Of a DNA stretch of 64,000 bases, positions 62,366 to 64,000 are shown in pieces. Both the position numbers and the translations under genes were made by a program. The DNA comes from Rhodobacterales bacterium (GTDB lineage Bacteria > Pseudomonadota > Alphaproteobacteria > Rhodobacterales > Rhodobacteraceae). The stretch covers positions 85,942-149,941 of the forward strand of contig JANYFE010000061.1 of assembly GCA_025362795.1 (NCBI GenBank), given 5' to 3'. Below the pieces are notes generated by a model. The model worked only from the letters and a program-made list of their open reading frames with translations. It ran no database searches and was not told the origin of the DNA. Within the stretch, counting starts at the first letter, position 1. Each line of letters opens with the position of its first letter.

Positions 62366-64000
62366 ATGGCGACGATTACCGGGACCACAGGGAACGACAG
62401 CCTGATGGGCACCACGAAGGCGGACTCGATCACCGGGGACGCCGGCAACGATACAGTGTTTGGCGGCAACGGCAATGACACCATCTATGGTGGCGATGGC
62501 AACGACTCCCTGTCGGGGGATGCGGGCAATGACACGGTAGACGGCGGTAACGGAAATGACACGCTGGATGGCGGCACCGGCAACGACAGTCTGACGGGCG
62601 GCAGCGGTGATGACACATTCAAACTAAGCGGCTCTTTTGGCAACGACACGATCGCTGGCGGCGAGACTGGGGAAGCCTCTGGCGATACGATTGACGCCTC
62701 CAGCCTGACCTCGGGCGTGACCGTGACCTTTTCCGGGGCGGAAGCCGGCACGGTGGGTGATGGCACCAGCACCACCAGTTTCAGCCAGGTCGAGAATTTC
62801 AAACTGACCGGTCAGGCCGACACGGTAAACGCCAGTGCTGCGACAAGTTCGGTCAACGTCAATGCGGGCGAAGGGGCGGACACGCTGACAGGATCTTCGG
62901 CTGCGGACACGCTGACTGGCGGCGGCGGCGGCGATTCGATCTATGGCGGTGCCGGCGGCGACAGCATCAACGCGGGCGTCAGCACGGCGACCACCGGCGC
63001 GGGTAACCTGAGCTGGGCGGGTCTTGGTGCCAGCGGCACCAGCATCGTCACCGGCTTTACCGAAGATAGCGGCGGCATCCGCATCACCGGCACGTTCCAC
63101 AACGACGGCATTTCCGCTGCGAGCGAGACCGATACCACCACCAGCACTTATGTCGGCGCAGGTGAGACGTTCAGCAGCACCTCCAACCTTTATCTTGCGG
63201 GCAATGGCAGCGGGGCGACCTCTACCACCACGCTGAATTTCTCGAACGCGCCAGCTGGCGGTACCGATGGCACCGCCAGCAACGTCACCTTCCGCATCAA
63301 CGATATCGACCAGGGCACCTGGCGCGATGTGATGGCGATCCGCGCCTTTGATGCCAATGGCAATCCGGTGACCGTGACGATCACGTCGTCCAGCACCGGA
63401 GCGTTCGCCGACACCGTCTCAGGCGGCACCATCACCGCCGGCAACGAAGCAGGGGCCCCCACCGATGCCAATGGTTCGGCGCTGGTTACGATTCCGGGGC
63501 CGCTGTCGCAAATCCAGATCAGCTATTCCAATGCCGGTTCTTCAGGTCAGGTCATCTACATTTCGGATGTGCAGTATACGACGACGTATCTGGACAATGA
63601 CTATTCCAGCGGCGGTGACGGCAATGACAGCCTCTATGGTGGCATCGGCAACGATCTGCTTTACGGCGACGCCGGAAACGACTCGGTTTACGGCGGCGAC
63701 GGCAACGACAGCCTGTTTGGCGGCGCAGACACGGACACTCTGTTCGGTGAAGCCGGCAATGACTCGCTCAGCGGCGATGCCGGCGCGGATTCGCTGCTGG
63801 GCGGCGCGGGCAACGACTCGCTCTATGGCGGCACCGAGAATGACACGCTGTCGGGCGATGCTGGCAATGACCTGCTCTACGGCGGTGACGGCAATGATTC
63901 CGTCTCGGGCGGGACCGAGAATGACACGCTGTATGGTGACCTTGGCGACGACTCGCTCAGCGGTGACGCTGGCGCGGATTCGCTGCTGGGCGGCGCGGGC
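62366..64000 (+). CDS. Second RTX repeat protein, truncated by the window end
   Basis: An open frame from ATG 62366 continues for 545 codons to the window end without a stop. It begins MATITGTTGNDSLMGTTKAD. RTX repeats come in three blocks: about 20-85, 170-200 and 415-545. Between the last two is a beta-rich, Ser/Thr/Gly domain (about 205-410, including VTFRINDIDQGTWRDVMAIRAF) often found in Rhodobacterales RTX proteins. The last block is a higher-order array: a 30-nt segment starting at 63782 recurs at 63971, 189 nt (7 nonapeptides) later. Its 3' part, possibly with a Hint domain, lies outside. No ribosome site is evident. Confidence 0.88.
   Translation, partial: MATITGTTGNDSLMGTTKADSITGDAGNDTVFGGNGNDTIYGGDGNDSLSGDAGNDTVDGGNGNDTLDGGTGNDSLTGGSGDDTFKLSGSFGNDTIAGGETGEASGDTIDASSLTSGVTVTFSGAEAGTVGDGTSTTSFSQVENFKLTGQADTVNASAATSSVNVNAGEGADTLTGSSAADTLTGGGGGDSIYGGAGGDSINAGVSTATTGAGNLSWAGLGASGTSIVTGFTEDSGGIRITGTFHNDGISAASETDTTTSTYVGAGETFSSTSNLYLAGNGSGATSTTTLNFSNAPAGGTDGTASNVTFRINDIDQGTWRDVMAIRAFDANGNPVTVTITSSSTGAFADTVSGGTITAGNEAGAPTDANGSALVTIPGPLSQIQISYSNAGSSGQVIYISDVQYTTTYLDNDYSSGGDGNDSLYGGIGNDLLYGDAGNDSVYGGDGNDSLFGGADTDTLFGEAGNDSLSGDAGADSLLGGAGNDSLYGGTENDTLSGDAGNDLLYGGDGNDSVSGGTENDTLYGDLGDDSLSGDAGADSLLGGAG
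63610..64000 (+). repeat. Tandem nonapeptide-coding repeats with a 189-nt higher-order period
   Basis: 27-nt units coding for GGxGNDSLx-type nonapeptides. A GCGGATTCGCTGCTGGGCGG block (with flanks, 30 nt identical) occurs at 63782-63811 and 63971-64000, 189 nt apart, showing that whole groups of seven repeats have been duplicated. The array is prone to recombination and to assembly collapse. Confidence 0.75.

Noticed and set aside
63610..64000. Possible CRISPR array
   Set aside because: The repeats are 27-nt in-frame coding units without unique spacers; they are RTX nonapeptides.

Overview
The window looks like chromosome from an alphaproteobacterium of the Rhodobacterales (Roseobacter-type). 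The evidence is its high GC content, dense short-gap operons, aerobic-type cobaltochelatase CobT, heterotetrameric sarcosine oxidase, CcmI, a typical alphaproteobacterial Tat/Sec envelope gene set, and RTX proteins carrying Hint (hedgehog/intein-type) domains. I see no prophage, intact IS element, CRISPR array or rRNA. One tRNA is present (Leu, anticodon CAA).

Layout. 0-11.6 kb is housekeeping and small-molecule functions: CobT, an FMN reductase, a DEAD-box helicase with an RG-rich tail, an OsmC protein, a DMT exporter, RF3, an AraC regulator divergent from a short-chain dehydrogenase, a stand-alone Hint protein and an atypical SDR. 11.7-13.2 kb is a secreted RTX-type gene broken by a frameshift. 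13.3-17.7 kb holds an orphan ABC ATPase, an MFS/MarR divergent pair, a secreted lyase-like protein and a WYL-type regulator with a perfect palindrome at its own promoter. 17.8-23.3 kb is tatABC with a DUF815 ATPase, facing nlpD-like/pcm/surE across a cluster of AT-rich palindromes. 23.4-28.7 kb holds dusA, a shortened Bcr/CflA transporter, a TauE permease coupled to a PhyH-like dioxygenase, DUF1289, ruvX and ccmI.

29-35.9 kb is the sarcosine oxidase operon soxB-(two small membrane proteins)-soxD-soxA-soxG, followed by sodB. It should turn sarcosine into glycine with one-carbon transfer to folate and release H2O2. 36-39 kb holds a degenerate stretch, a LOG protein, a LysM protein and an ArsR regulator. 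39.2-51.1 kb holds an Atm1-type ABC exporter, the yfgM-like/bamB/der group, a cupin, serS, a methyltransferase, and yajC-secD-secF-Mth938. 51.1-58.8 kb holds an OrdL oxidoreductase, xthA, an A-type Fe-S carrier, a frameshifted orphan C5 DNA methyltransferase, a dGTPase, dsbB, a DedA-type protein and a YpfJ-type protease. After the tRNA comes an AT-rich non-coding stretch of about 0.8 kb, then two tandem RTX genes. The first ends in a Hint domain. The second runs off the window end.

How they work together. Many genes serve the cell envelope: Tat export, Sec export (YajC/SecDF), outer-membrane assembly (BamB), cell-wall remodelling (LysM/LytM), disulfide formation (DsbB) and probably type I secretion of RTX proteins. 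Pieces that often form one cluster in alphaproteobacteria (tat, serS, surE-pcm-nlpD, yajC-secDF) are scattered here. The less ordinary signals are the RTX/Hint family (four loci in 64 kb, one with Ser where the Hint nucleophile Cys is expected), a helical-phase repeat array between serS and a methyltransferase, two genes interrupted by single frameshifts, and a transporter that appears to have lost an internal segment.
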